Of a stretch of DNA of 64,000 nucleotides, positions 8,571 to 17,158 are shown one piece after another. Within the stretch, counting starts at the first letter, position 1, and each line of letters opens with the position of its first letter. Made by a program: the position numbers and the translations under genes. The DNA is from Mojavia pulchra JT2-VF2 (GTDB taxonomy: Bacteria; Cyanobacteriota; Cyanobacteriia; Cyanobacteriales; Nostocaceae), in NCBI GenBank assembly GCA_019359325.1, contig JAHHHN010000004.1, positions 298,026 to 362,025 on the forward strand. The letters are read 5' to 3'. A model generated the notes under the pieces. The model was not told the origin of the DNA and did no database searches. It saw only the letters and a program-made list of their open reading frames with translations.

Positions 8571-9830
8571 ATGCCAAGACCCGATAGTGTTTCCAGGCAT
8601 ATCGTTCTAACATCTCATCCTAGTAGCTTTGGGCCTAAACCAATCCCCATTCATTGGGGAGCAGCGGATGCTATGCAACGTGGCCCAGTTATTGCCACTT
8701 TGACAAAGCAGGCACACCGCAATGTAATTGGTACTCATTCTGGTAGCTATGCAGTGTATCGTGCATTAGCAGTAGCTAGCGGTGCTTTACAGTCGGATCA
8801 TCGGGCAGATTTGACCAACACATCCCCGGTAGCGCATATTGGCCCGTATCCGAGTTGGGCAGACCCTGATAAAATAGTTTCCCTTGATCCTTTTGGGGCG
8901 GTGGCTAGTGAGGTGTTCGCATCTTATTACGCACAGGGCTATGATATCCGTCCAACGATCGCCATAACTCAGGCTCATATTAATATGCCGGAACTGCAAG
9001 AGGCAGTAGACAAAGGGCGCTTGCAAATTGATGGCAAGATTATGAAACTCGGTGGTGATTTGGTTGTCACTAAGGCTGCAATTGAGCCGGTTTGGTATTT
9101 ACCAGGAATTGCCAAACGCTTTGGGATTACAGAAGCAGATTTACGTCGGGCTTTATTTGAGCAAACCGGGGGAATGTTCCCAGAACTAGTGACACGTTCG
9201 GATTTGGAAGTCTTTTTACCACCGATTGGGGGTGTGACGGTGTATATTGTCGGTGATATCGCCGCGATCGCCGATCCTAACAAACCTCTAGCTGTGCGGG
9301 TACATGATGAATGTAACGGTTCCGATGTCTTTGGTTCAGATATCTGCACCTGTCGCCCCTATCTTGTACATGGCATTGAAGTATGTGTGCAAACTGCACA
9401 GGAAGGAGGCGTTGGTGTCATTGTCTACTGTCGTAAGGAAGGTCGTGCTTTAGGAGAGGTGACGAAATTTCTAGTTTACAATGCTCGCAAGCGTCAAGAA
9501 GGAGGCGATCGCGCTGATGCCTACTTTGCCCGTACAGAATGTGTGGCGGGAGTTCCAGATATGCGCTTTCAAGAACTAATGCCGGATGTGCTGCATTGGT
9601 TGGGTATTACCCGCATTGACCGCATGGTGTCGATGAGTAATATGAAGTTCAACGCCATTACCCAAGCGGGGATTGAAATTGTCGAACGGATACCAATACC
9701 TGAAGATTTAATTCCCCAAGATGCGCGGGTAGAAATTGAGGCGAAGAAAGCGGCTGGTTATTATACCACTGGAGATGTGTTAGATGTTGATAGTTTGGCT
9801 GAGGTGAAGGGGCGTTCTTTAGAAGGATAA
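8571..9830 (+). CDS. GTP cyclohydrolase II-like protein of the URC1/Urg1 type
   Basis: The C-terminal half carries a GTP cyclohydrolase II domain: VRVHDECNGSDVFGSDICTC holds three zinc-ligand cysteines (Cys248, Cys259, Cys261) with the same 11- and 2-residue spacing as RibA, and CRKEGRALGEVTKF replaces the usual EGRGIG loop. The first ~200 residues are an extra region not found in RibA but present in fungal URC1/Urg1-type proteins. It is followed by DUF1688 and a uracil phosphoribosyltransferase, the same trio as urg1-urg3-urg2, so a role in opening the pyrimidine ring is more likely than riboflavin synthesis. A TTG at 8535 would add 12 residues; the ATG at 8571 gives the usual MPRPDSV start. 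Confidence 0.82.
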   Translation: MPRPDSVSRHIVLTSHPSSFGPKPIPIHWGAADAMQRGPVIATLTKQAHRNVIGTHSGSYAVYRALAVASGALQSDHRADLTNTSPVAHIGPYPSWADPDKIVSLDPFGAVASEVFASYYAQGYDIRPTIAITQAHINMPELQEAVDKGRLQIDGKIMKLGGDLVVTKAAIEPVWYLPGIAKRFGITEADLRRALFEQTGGMFPELVTRSDLEVFLPPIGGVTVYIVGDIAAIADPNKPLAVRVHDECNGSDVFGSDICTCRPYLVHGIEVCVQTAQEGGVGVIVYCRKEGRALGEVTKFLVYNARKRQEGGDRADAYFARTECVAGVPDMRFQELMPDVLHWLGITRIDRMVSMSNMKFNAITQAGIEIVERIPIPEDLIPQDARVEIEAKKAAGYYTTGDVLDVDSLAEVKGRSLEG

Positions 9831-9871
9831 AACTTCATCCTTTTGGGGTGTATCGGCAGTGGGGTAGGTGA

Positions 9872-11122
9872 TTGGTGGAGAAAGGAACCGCAGAGGCGCA
9901 AAGGACGCACAGAGAACAGGGGATTTTAATTGCTTATCTTCGTTCCCCAGAGGCGATTCGGGAACGTTGTGGACAGTTGTTTGCATGGGTGTGTGAGGGA
10001 AAATCAAATCATTTTGTTTGCGATTTAACGCAGTTGGGAAGAGTCGCGGATTATGTGATTGAGGTGATGCGGGAGGAATACCCGGATTTGCAAATTCCAT
10101 TTCATAGCCGTTGGCGGCATTTTGAGGCTGGGGGTGTGCCGCGATTAGTTAAGTTGGATACTCAGTTAAGGGGGCTAACTCGCTTACAGAAAGCTGCTGC
10201 TAAGTTTGATTTGGCAATTGTCAGTGTGTTGTTGGATGCAGGTGCAGGCGATCGCTGGCATTATGATGAGCAGGAGACTGGGTTAAGGTTGGGACGTTCC
10301 GAAGGATTGGCCGTTGCTAGTTTCCAGATGTTTTGTCAAGGGGCTTTTGCGAGTAATGGTTTGCTGCAAGCTGATGCTCTAAAATTGCAAATATTAACTG
10401 AAGCAGAACTAGCAACTGGATTCCAGGTAAAAACAGAAAATCCCTTAGTAGGAGTTTCTGGACGGTTGCAATTATTACAAAAGTTAGGACAAGTCCTACT
10501 TTCTTCACCTCATCTGTTTGGAGAAGAAAATCCCCGTCCAGGGAATTTAGTAAATTATCTGTTGAGTAAGTCAGAAAATGGGCAGTTAGCAGCTGCAATG
10601 GTGTTAAGTGCAGTGCTGGAAGGACTAAGTAACATTTGGCCCGGCAGATTAGAGGTGGCTGGGGTGAATTTGGGTGATGTGTGGTTTCACCCAGCTATTG
10701 ACGATGATGGTTTAGTACCTTTTCACAAACTGTCTCAGTGGTTAACATATTCTTTATTAGAACCACTACAAGAACTTGGTTTAACAATCACTGGTTTAGA
10801 TAACCTCACTGGATTACCAGAATATCGCAATGGGGGATTATGTCTTGATTTGGGACTCATCAGTGCTAAAAACTCAGATATTTTAAGCTCATCTCACTCA
10901 GTCGCATCAGAAGTTATAGTTGAATGGCGCGCTTTGACTGTGATTCTGTTGGATAGAATTGCTGCTACAGTCCGCGAAAAATTGAGTATGAGTACCGAGG
11001 AACTACCATTAGTGAAAATCCTCCAAGGAGGAACCTGGACAGCTGGGCGTAAAATTGCCGCTGAACTCAGAACGGGTGGTACACCCCCCATACAAATAGA
11101 AAGTGATGGCACGGTATTTTGA
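9872..11122 (+). CDS. DUF1688 protein, URC4/Urg3 family
   Basis: The 416-residue protein has the family blocks AYLRSPEAIRERC, SRWRHFEAGG and FDLAIVSVLLDAGAGDRWHY, and matches DUF1688 (URC4 in Lachancea kluyveri, Urg3 in fission yeast), required for uracil use as nitrogen source but of unknown biochemistry. The start is TTG at 9872 or GTG at 9875. The first ~15 residues (AEAQRTHREQ) are encoded by the common cyanobacterial CGCAGAGGCGCAAAGG-type repeat, so a repeat appears to have been captured as the N-terminus. It follows the URC1-like gene after 41 bp and precedes the UPRT gene. Confidence 0.82.
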   Translation: MVEKGTAEAQRTHREQGILIAYLRSPEAIRERCGQLFAWVCEGKSNHFVCDLTQLGRVADYVIEVMREEYPDLQIPFHSRWRHFEAGGVPRLVKLDTQLRGLTRLQKAAAKFDLAIVSVLLDAGAGDRWHYDEQETGLRLGRSEGLAVASFQMFCQGAFASNGLLQADALKLQILTEAELATGFQVKTENPLVGVSGRLQLLQKLGQVLLSSPHLFGEENPRPGNLVNYLLSKSENGQLAAAMVLSAVLEGLSNIWPGRLEVAGVNLGDVWFHPAIDDDGLVPFHKLSQWLTYSLLEPLQELGLTITGLDNLTGLPEYRNGGLCLDLGLISAKNSDILSSSHSVASEVIVEWRALTVILLDRIAATVREKLSMSTEELPLVKILQGGTWTAGRKIAAELRTGGTPPIQIESDGTVF

Positions 11123-11123
11123 G

Positions 11124-11260
11124 TGGGGACTGGGGACTGGGGGACAAGGGGAAAAGGGGACAAGGGGAAAAGGGGACAAGGGAGAAAAACTCTCTCCCAT
11201 GCCCCTGCTCCCTGCTCCTTTTCCTCTTCTCCCAATTCCCAATCCCTAATCCTCATAACT
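11124..11260 (+). repeat. G-rich/C-rich intergenic repeat between DUF1688 and UPRT genes
   Basis: The top strand first carries repeated GGGGACAAGGGGAAAA-like units (about 11124-11185) and then CCCCTGCTCCCTGCTCC-like units (about 11200-11250). The two halves are loosely self-complementary and could fold as a long stem in the mRNA. The type is frequent in Nostocales spacers. It stays open in the frame of the UPRT gene, which would give a false 47-residue N-terminal extension. Confidence 0.65.
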
Positions 11261-11263
11261 AAT

Positions 11264-11899
11264 ATGGAAAATCAAGTAACATTAATCGAACATCCATTAA
11301 TTCAGCACAAACTAACGCTGATGCGTAAAGTTGAAACCAGCACAACGAAATTTCGTAACCTCGTCAAAGAAATTAGTTTGTTGTTGGCTTATGAAGTAAC
11401 GCGGGATTTACCGCTGAAATATGAAGAGATTCAAACACCACTAGCCTCAATGAATGCACCCTTACTTGCGCCTGATAAAAAGCTGGTGTTAGTTTCTGTG
11501 ATGCGGGCGGGACAGGGAATTTTAGATGGGATGTTGGAGTTGATCCCATCAGCAAGGGTAGGGCATATTGGTTTATACCGCGACCCAAAAACCCTGATTC
11601 CTATTGAGTATTATTTTAAGGTTCCCCATGATGTGGAGCAGCGAGATATGCTTGTTGTAGATCCGATGTTAGCCACTGGTAATACTGCGGTTGCAGCCGT
11701 GGAAAGATTGAAATCAACTAATCCCTTGTCAATTAAATTTGTCTGTTTACTCGCTGCACCAGAAGGGATCAAGCATTTTTGCGAAGTACATCCTGATGTG
11801 CCCATATATACAGCTGCTATTGATGACTATCTGGATGAACATGGCTATATTATTCCAGGGTTAGGAGATGCAGGCGATCGCTTGTTTGGCACAAAATAA
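11264..11899 (+). CDS. upp: Uracil phosphoribosyltransferase
   Basis: The ATG at 11264 gives a 211-residue protein of normal family length starting [21 protein letters not shown]. The PRPP loop is [14 protein letters not shown], and the uracil-binding C-terminal region [25 protein letters not shown] is intact. The enzyme joins uracil and PRPP to give UMP in the cytoplasm. In the URC/URG route UPRT (Urg2/URC6) is the entry step, which fits its place behind the URC1- and URC4-like genes; it could equally serve plain salvage. A longer frame beginning at the GTG at 11123 reads through an intergenic repeat and is unlikely to be used. It abuts the convergent permease gene with no spacer. Confidence 0.93.
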   Translation: MENQVTLIEHPLIQHKLTLMRKVETSTTKFRNLVKEISLLLAYEVTRDLPLKYEEIQTPLASMNAPLLAPDKKLVLVSVMRAGQGILDGMLELIPSARVGHIGLYRDPKTLIPIEYYFKVPHDVEQRDMLVVDPMLATGNTAVAAVERLKSTNPLSIKFVCLLAAPEGIKHFCEVHPDVPIYTAAIDDYLDEHGYIIPGLGDAGDRLFGTK

Positions 11900-12838
11900 T
11901 TAGTCTGAGTGGCGATTTTCTCCGAAGTAGGGAGTGCCTAAAGCTTTGGGCGGTGTAGATTTCCCAGCTAATCCTACTAATGCTAGCAAAGCGATCGCAT
12001 AGGGTAGCATGATCAGAAATTGGTAAGGGATATTTGCACCTAATGCCTGAATTCGTAGTTGTAAAGCTTCCGTAGCACCAAACAGCAAACAAGCCAAAGC
12101 ACTACCTACAGGATGCCATCTGCCAAAAATTAATGCTGCGATCGCAATAAATCCCTTACCAGCACTCATCCCCTCGGCAAAAAACCTTACCTGTACCAAA
12201 GTTAAATAAGCACCCCCCAAACTCGCAAGACAACCACTAATTATCACCGCAATGTAACGTACCCTTAGCACCGAAATTCCTGCTGTATCAGCGGCTTTGG
12301 GAGATTCACCTACAGCCCGCAAAGTTAGGCCAAAACTGGTTTGAAATAAAATGTATGTAGTAAAAATTATTAAAATAAAAAGCAAATATACAAAAATATC
12401 TTGCTGGAATAACAACGGCCCAATCAGGGGAATATTGGCAAAACCGGGAGCGATAATTGTCCCAATACTGGGTAATTGCTGTGTACTGCTACCGCTAAAT
12501 ACCAACCGGGCTAAAAATGATGTTAACCCAGCTGCAACAAGATTAATTGCTAACCCGGACACCAATTGATCAACGCACAAAGACACGCACAAAAAAGCAT
12601 GGAGTAACCCTACCAATCCCCCAGCAATTAAGGCAGCAAGGATACCAAGCCAGGGATTGCCAGTGTAAAAGGTGGCAGCAGCACTAGTAAAAGCACCAGT
12701 GAGCAACATACCTTCAAGGGCGATATTCAGCACCCCCGAACGTTCCGAGTACAATCCGCCTAGTGCAGCAAATCCCAAGGGTACAGCTAGACGTAAAGTA
12801 GCTACGAGGTAATCAGAGAAAAAATTGAGATTATTCAT
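11900..12838 (-). CDS. BMP-type ABC transporter permease (second of pair)
   Basis: The 312-residue integral membrane protein has about eight hydrophobic segments and the branched-chain/BMP permease signature GGLYSERSGVLNIALEGMLL. It matches the YufQ-type subunit of nucleoside ABC importers and pairs with the permease just upstream. The stop codon is directly adjacent to the stop of upp on the other strand. Together with the BMP lipoprotein at 5.6 kb this makes most of a nucleoside or nucleobase importer; the ATP-binding subunit is missing from the window. Confidence 0.9.
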   Translation of the reverse strand: MNNLNFFSDYLVATLRLAVPLGFAALGGLYSERSGVLNIALEGMLLTGAFTSAAATFYTGNPWLGILAALIAGGLVGLLHAFLCVSLCVDQLVSGLAINLVAAGLTSFLARLVFSGSSTQQLPSIGTIIAPGFANIPLIGPLLFQQDIFVYLLFILIIFTTYILFQTSFGLTLRAVGESPKAADTAGISVLRVRYIAVIISGCLASLGGAYLTLVQVRFFAEGMSAGKGFIAIAALIFGRWHPVGSALACLLFGATEALQLRIQALGANIPYQFLIMLPYAIALLALVGLAGKSTPPKALGTPYFGENRHSD

Positions 12839-12851
12839 AGAGTTATTTTGA

Positions 12852-12948
12852 AACGCAGAGGTTCACCAAGGAAAGCGCAGAGGAACGCAGAGAAGTCTTT
12901 GCGAACCTCTGCGTTAAACCTCCGCGCTCCTTTGCGTTTTTACTCTTA
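12852..12948. repeat. CGCAGAGG-type inverted repeat between the two permease genes
   Basis: AACGCAGAGGTTC (12852-12864) and GAACCTCTGCGTT (12903-12915) are perfect 13-bp inverted repeats, with further AGCGCAGAGGAACGCAGAG-like units between them. The right arm and following bases supply the stop codon and the last codons of the upstream permease (C-terminal KTQRSAEV), so the repeat has altered that protein's end. The spacer hairpin could modulate expression of the second permease. Confidence 0.7.
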
Positions 12949-13993
12949 TCTGTCTTTCCACCGCCAAACTGATAGCAATAAACAACACCGTTAAACCCTG
13001 AATTGCGTAAACTACGGTTACTGGAACACCTGCACTACGCTGCATCACATTCGCACCACTACGAAGCGCGGCAAAAAATACAGAAGCGAGTACCACACCC
13101 AAAACACTACCACGACTTAAAAAGGCGATCGCGATCGCATCAAACCCATAACCCGGTGAAACTTGTTCAAATAGCCGATATTTCAACCCCATTACCTCAC
13201 AAGCACCAGCCAACCCAGCTAAACCACCTGCTAAACTCATTACTAGGATAATGGTACGTTCTACAGAAATTTTGGCGTAACGGGCGGCAATCGGGTTAAA
13301 TCCTACTGCCGTAATTTGGTAACCTAGAGGCGATCGCGCTAACAACACCCATAAAATCCCTGCCGCAATTAACCCCAGCAAAATCCCCGCATGGGCAAGA
13401 CTCTGCGGTAAAATAATCGGCAACTGAGCAGATTTGGCAATTAATGGCGAATAAGGGCTAGGCGCAGCTGGTGCTTTCAAAGGATTTTGTACTAGGTAGC
13501 TAACTAAATTGACTGCGATATAGTTCAACAACAACGTCGTAATTACCTCATTCACCCCCCGCATTGCTTTAAGATAACCGGGAATCCAACCCCAAATTGC
13601 ACCAAAAAGAAATCCGACTAACAACGCTAAGGGAATATGAACTACAGCAGGTAATCCTTGCACGTACAACCCAATTAAACTACTTCCCAAAGCACCAAGG
13701 TAAATTTGTCCTTCCCCACCGATATTAAATTGTCTGCCACGCAACGCCACCAACACCCCTAAACTAGTGAACAATAGCGGTGTCATCTTGGTAAGGGTGT
13801 TACCAAACCCAAAGTAAGTAGAGAGGGATTCTTGAAATAAAGCCGTGTATGCAGCGATGGGATTAGCCCCAGCAAGTAGGATAAGGATTGCGCCAACGAT
13901 CAGGGCGGAGGCGATGCCTACGACGGGCTGCGCCAACGCAATTAGCGGTGATAGGATTGGTAGCAGAAGTTTAAGATAATTTGTTGTAGTCAT
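12914..13993 (-). CDS. BMP-type ABC transporter permease (first of pair)
   Basis: The protein has 359 residues from the ATG at 13993 (MTTTNYLKLLL); the longer reading from 14041 overlaps the divergent gene and is unlikely. It shows the YufP-type permease features: long hydrophobic helices, TKMTPLLFTSLGVLVALRGR, QFNIGGEGQIYLG, and RGVNEVITTLLLNYIAVNL. The C-terminal eight residues are encoded by an intergenic repeat. It precedes the second permease by 75 bp. It is probably the inner-membrane channel for the BMP-bound nucleobase or nucleoside. Confidence 0.9.
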   Translation of the reverse strand: MTTTNYLKLLLPILSPLIALAQPVVGIASALIVGAILILLAGANPIAAYTALFQESLSTYFGFGNTLTKMTPLLFTSLGVLVALRGRQFNIGGEGQIYLGALGSSLIGLYVQGLPAVVHIPLALLVGFLFGAIWGWIPGYLKAMRGVNEVITTLLLNYIAVNLVSYLVQNPLKAPAAPSPYSPLIAKSAQLPIILPQSLAHAGILLGLIAAGILWVLLARSPLGYQITAVGFNPIAARYAKISVERTIILVMSLAGGLAGLAGACEVMGLKYRLFEQVSPGYGFDAIAIAFLSRGSVLGVVLASVFFAALRSGANVMQRSAGVPVTVVYAIQGLTVLFIAISLAVERQIRVKTQRSAEV

Positions 13994-13999
13994 GATGCG

Positions 14000-14575
14000 A
14001 TGATTGCCAATCCTCAACCTCAAAAAATGAGTATCGAGCAATACCTCGATTGGGAACCATTACAAGACTGTCGCTACGAATACGTGAACGGCGAAGTCTT
14101 TGCCATGACTGGCGGTACAATTCCCCACAATGATATTGTCCTGAATTTCTACAGAGCATTGTATCCCCATCTGCGTTCTAGAGGTTGTCGAATTAATGTT
14201 GCAGATGTCAAATTGCAAGTAAGTCTTGAAAGCCCATACTACTACCCTGATGTGGTAGTTAGCTGCGATGCACGAGATTTAAATGCTCGGAAATTTATTC
14301 AATTTCCAAAACTAATTATTGAAGTTTTGTCTCTAGGTACGGAAGCTAAAGATAGGGGAGAAAAATTTGCATTTTATCGGACTATTCCTAATTTGCAAGA
14401 ATACATTCTGATTGAATCAGAAAAAATTGCAGTTGAATCTTACCGTCGTGGTGAAGGTAGGATGTGGCTGTATTATCCATACGCAATTGGAGATTCTATT
14501 ACTATAGAAAGCATCGGTTTTAGCTGTGCGATTGATTTAATTTATGAAAATGTGAATTTTGAAAAGGGAGTTTAG
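14000..14575 (+). CDS. Uma2-family (DUF820) putative nuclease
   Basis: The 191-residue protein is a typical cyanobacterial Uma2 protein with a PD-(D/E)XK-like core: MSIEQYLDWE, YEYVNGEVFAMTGG, YYPDVVVSCD, LIIEVLSLGTEAKDRGEKFAFYRTIPNLQEYILIES is the conserved block containing the predicted active-site E and K. It starts 6 bp from the divergent permease start. The family is highly expanded in cyanobacteria and its biological role is unsettled. Confidence 0.85.
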   Translation: MIANPQPQKMSIEQYLDWEPLQDCRYEYVNGEVFAMTGGTIPHNDIVLNFYRALYPHLRSRGCRINVADVKLQVSLESPYYYPDVVVSCDARDLNARKFIQFPKLIIEVLSLGTEAKDRGEKFAFYRTIPNLQEYILIESEKIAVESYRRGEGRMWLYYPYAIGDSITIESIGFSCAIDLIYENVNFEKGV

Positions 14576-14759
14576 GGAGATATTTGATCGTGCAAAGACG
14601 TAAATAAGAATGCAACAAGGCTAATGCGATCGCAATAATCTTTCATTCTGCTTTTGTGGCTTGGCGGCAACTGATAATGCGAATATTTAATTAACCGCCC
14701 TCGTACAAAAAGACCAATATCAATATATCGTTCTTCATCAGATGCTTTAAGATTGATGA

Positions 14760-15512
14760 ATGGATGCCAAACCTGATGCTAGCAATATGCAAAAAATATT
14801 TCCCGGTGAGGTATTTGCCAACACTGCTGATTTTGATGCAGGAATTCGCCAGCTATTACCGCGATACGATGAGATGCTGGAGGTAATTACTCGTTGTTTA
14901 CCTTCCACAAGTCGCCGCATCTTAGAATTAGGCTGTGGTACGGGTGAAGTCAGTCTAAAAATACTCAACCGTTGTCCAGATGCTGAAGTAGTAGCCCTAG
15001 ATTACTCGCCCCGAATGCTGCAATTTGCCCAAGCTAAGATCACAGCAGCTGGATATCAAAATCGGTGGAGTGGTGTGGAAGCAGATTTTGGCGACTGGGC
15101 AGATAATCCAGAGAAATTAAATATAGGTAGCGAATTTGATGCCTGTGTATCGTCCTTAGCAATTCACCATCTCAATGATGAGATGAAATTTAAGCTATTT
15201 CAACAAATTGCCGCCAGCCTCATTTCTAGTGGCTGTTTTTGGAATGCTGACCCTATACTACCAGAATCACCTGTCTTAGCAGAGGTATATAAAGCGGCGC
15301 GAGAGGACTGGGCAGCGCAACAAGGAAAAACACTGGCAGAAGTACGTGCTAAGGTTGGTACAAGTGTGACGCAAGGTTACTCCAGCCAAGACCAGTTAGC
15401 TTCCTTGGATACACATATACAAATGCTAACAAAAGCTGGTTTTGTCACAGTAGCAGTACCTTGGAAATATTACGGATTGGCGGTTTTTGGTGGCTGGCTG
15501 TGCAGATTTTAA
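14760..15512 (+). CDS. Class I SAM-dependent methyltransferase
   Basis: The 250-residue protein has motif I ILELGCGTGEVSLKIL, an acidic VVALDYSPRML motif II, FDACVSSLAIHHL as motif IV and a Rossmann-type length. The pattern is that of small-molecule methyltransferases of the Methyltransf_12/25 type. No partner gene indicates the substrate. The ATG at 14760 has no strong ribosome-binding site. Confidence 0.82.
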   Translation: MDAKPDASNMQKIFPGEVFANTADFDAGIRQLLPRYDEMLEVITRCLPSTSRRILELGCGTGEVSLKILNRCPDAEVVALDYSPRMLQFAQAKITAAGYQNRWSGVEADFGDWADNPEKLNIGSEFDACVSSLAIHHLNDEMKFKLFQQIAASLISSGCFWNADPILPESPVLAEVYKAAREDWAAQQGKTLAEVRAKVGTSVTQGYSSQDQLASLDTHIQMLTKAGFVTVAVPWKYYGLAVFGGWLCRF

Positions 15513-15654
15513 ATTTTAGTTTTTAACTCAAAAAGCTCCATATCAACTCGAAGATATTTAAGTTTCTAGTAACAAATCAGTAATAAATTACACATTTATC
15601 CTTGGCAAGACCTATTATAGAAACCCATTGGGCCTGTGAAGGAGGTTTTGCTAA

Positions 15655-15741
15655 ATGAGACAAAGATTTCGGGCGAAATTTGCGGAATCACAATTTGTCT
15701 TGTGTTTCTATTTGATATGCCAATATCACAATACCCTTTAA
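15655..15741 (+). CDS. Possible 28-residue microprotein with strong Shine-Dalgarno
   Basis: An AAGGAGG sits 9 nt before the ATG at 15655, one of the best ribosome-binding sites in the window, and the 28-codon frame ends at TAA 15739-15741. The peptide begins MRQRFRAKFAES and then turns hydrophobic (FVLCFYLICQY). The coding DNA also contains a hairpin (ATTTCG-GG-CGAAAT) and an AGACAAA...TTTGTCT stem, so a structured RNA is an alternative. I recognise no homologue. Confidence 0.3.
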   Translation: MRQRFRAKFAESQFVLCFYLICQYHNTL

Positions 15742-15752
15742 AAATTCATAAG

Positions 15753-15896
15753 TCGTAATTTGTAATTCTTAATTACGAGGAAATTAAGCCCCCCCTTAGA
15801 AAAGGAGGGCTGGGGAATCTTCCCGAACCAAATACCACTAACTGAACCGTATTCGTCTTTAATTACGAATTAAGAATTAATAATTACTAATTACGA
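15753..15896. repeat. Palindromic repeat element upstream of the M4 protease
   Basis: TCGTAATTTGTAATTCTTAA-type sequence at the left (from 15753) is mirrored by AATTAATAATTACTAATTACGA-type sequence at the right (to 15896), giving imperfect inverted ends. The centre holds a CCCCCCTTAGAAAAGGAGGG hairpin near 15790. This looks like a short-repeat MITE typical of Nostocales spacers. It lies about 170 bp before the protease start. Confidence 0.6.
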
Positions 15897-16065
15897 TGAG
15901 GCTACTGTCCTCTCTCAACAGACCCGTCCGTAAATATAGAGTAGAAAGTTTTTTAAACCAGGCAAAATCGGGACACGCCACTTGCGTTAATTTTTCTGCT
16001 CCTTTAAAAAGTGGGTGTAACTCCACTGTCTGCCATCACTTAGTTTACGAAGGAGAATATTTTGG

Positions 16066-17151
16066 ATGGCTCGAAATAAGAAGAAATCAACTGGATTTAA
16101 GTGTGAACATCCAGTTTACTCTAGATGCCCTATATGTTGTATTATCCCACCACATATACTAGAAACCGTCGCCGTGAATGGCAACCCTGAGCAGCGTCGC
16201 TGGGCTTTTCATACATTAAATGTTTCGGCACAGCTGCGTGGAAGACGGAATGTAGTAGGTACTGTTTCGTTTGCGCCATCTCCAGGTGTAAAGCGCCGTA
16301 CTATCTACGATGCTAAAAATTCTGAATACCTGCCAGGTACACTGGTACGTGGTGAGGGTGATCCGCCAAGCAGTGATGAAGCAGTTAATGAAGCTTATGA
16401 TGCTGCTGGCGCTACTTATGACCTATTTCATCACATATTTGATCGCAATTCTATTGATGATAAAGGACTGCGTTTAGACTCTACCGTACATTATGGTATC
16501 AAATACGACAATGCTTTCTGGAATGGCGACCAGATGGTTTATGGTGATGGTGACGGAGAATTATTCCAACGCTTCACTAAGTCAATTGATGTGATTGCAC
16601 ATGAGCTAACTCATGGTGTAACTCAGTATGAAGCAGGATTACAGTATTACGGCGAGCCAGGCGCGCTAAATGAATCGTTTTCTGATGTTTTTGGTGTTTT
16701 GGTAAAACAAAAGGTCAAAAATCAAACAGCACAAGAGGCAGATTGGATCATTGGGGAGGGTCTTTTGGCTCCGGCTGTCAAAGGTGTTGGTATTCGCTCT
16801 ATGAAAGCACCGGGAACTGCATATGATGACCCTGTACTTGGTAAAGATCCCCAGCCAGCCCATGTAAAAGATAAATATAATGGTGTTGAAGATAACGGTG
16901 GAGTACATATCAACTCAGGAATCCCCAACTATGCCTTTTATTTAACAGCAGTGGAGATTGGCGGCTATGCTTGGGAAAAAGCTGGCAAGATATGGTATAT
17001 AAGTTTACGCGATCGCCTGCGGGCTAAATCTGATTTTAAAAAAGCTGCCGACACAACCATTAAAGTGGCTGGAGAACTCTACGGTAGTGGTAGTAAAGAA
17101 CAGAAAGCTGTACAGAACGCCTGGCAAAAGGTAGGAGTACTTATGGTATGA
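16066..17151 (+). CDS. Protealysin-like M4 (thermolysin-family) metalloprotease
   Basis: The 361-residue protein has the M4 zinc site HELTHGVTQYEAGL with the third ligand in GALNESFSDVFG, and the C-terminal GGVHINSGIPNYAFYLTA catalytic histidine region. Its short propeptide carries the PPHIL motif typical of protealysin-like precursors, and there is no obvious signal peptide, as in that subfamily. The N-terminal CEHPVYSRCPICC is cysteine-rich. An AGGAGA precedes the ATG at 16066. A gene for an emfourin-like inhibitor follows 163 bp downstream, the arrangement known for Serratia protealysin. The protease is probably kept inactive in the cytoplasm by propeptide and inhibitor until maturation. 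Confidence 0.92.
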   Translation: MARNKKKSTGFKCEHPVYSRCPICCIIPPHILETVAVNGNPEQRRWAFHTLNVSAQLRGRRNVVGTVSFAPSPGVKRRTIYDAKNSEYLPGTLVRGEGDPPSSDEAVNEAYDAAGATYDLFHHIFDRNSIDDKGLRLDSTVHYGIKYDNAFWNGDQMVYGDGDGELFQRFTKSIDVIAHELTHGVTQYEAGLQYYGEPGALNESFSDVFGVLVKQKVKNQTAQEADWIIGEGLLAPAVKGVGIRSMKAPGTAYDDPVLGKDPQPAHVKDKYNGVEDNGGVHINSGIPNYAFYLTAVEIGGYAWEKAGKIWYISLRDRLRAKSDFKKAADTTIKVAGELYGSGSKEQKAVQNAWQKVGVLMV

Positions 17152-17158
17152 GTATAGT

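Noticed and set aside
11123-11263. 47-residue N-terminal extension of uracil phosphoribosyltransferase
   Set aside because: It translates a G-rich/C-rich intergenic repeat; the ATG at 11264 gives the normal family length.
13994-14041. 16-residue N-terminal extension of the first permease
   Set aside because: It overlaps the divergent Uma2 gene, and the ATG at 13993 gives a normal leading helix.
14577-14786. Minus-strand open stretch of about 69 codons behind the Uma2 gene
   Set aside because: The translation looks partly protein-like, but there is no start codon in a useful place and it overlaps the methyltransferase start; too weak to call even as a relic.
15896-16162. 88-residue frame overlapping the start of the M4 protease
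   Set aside because: It runs in another frame into the protease gene, begins in a repeat element and lacks a family-like pattern.
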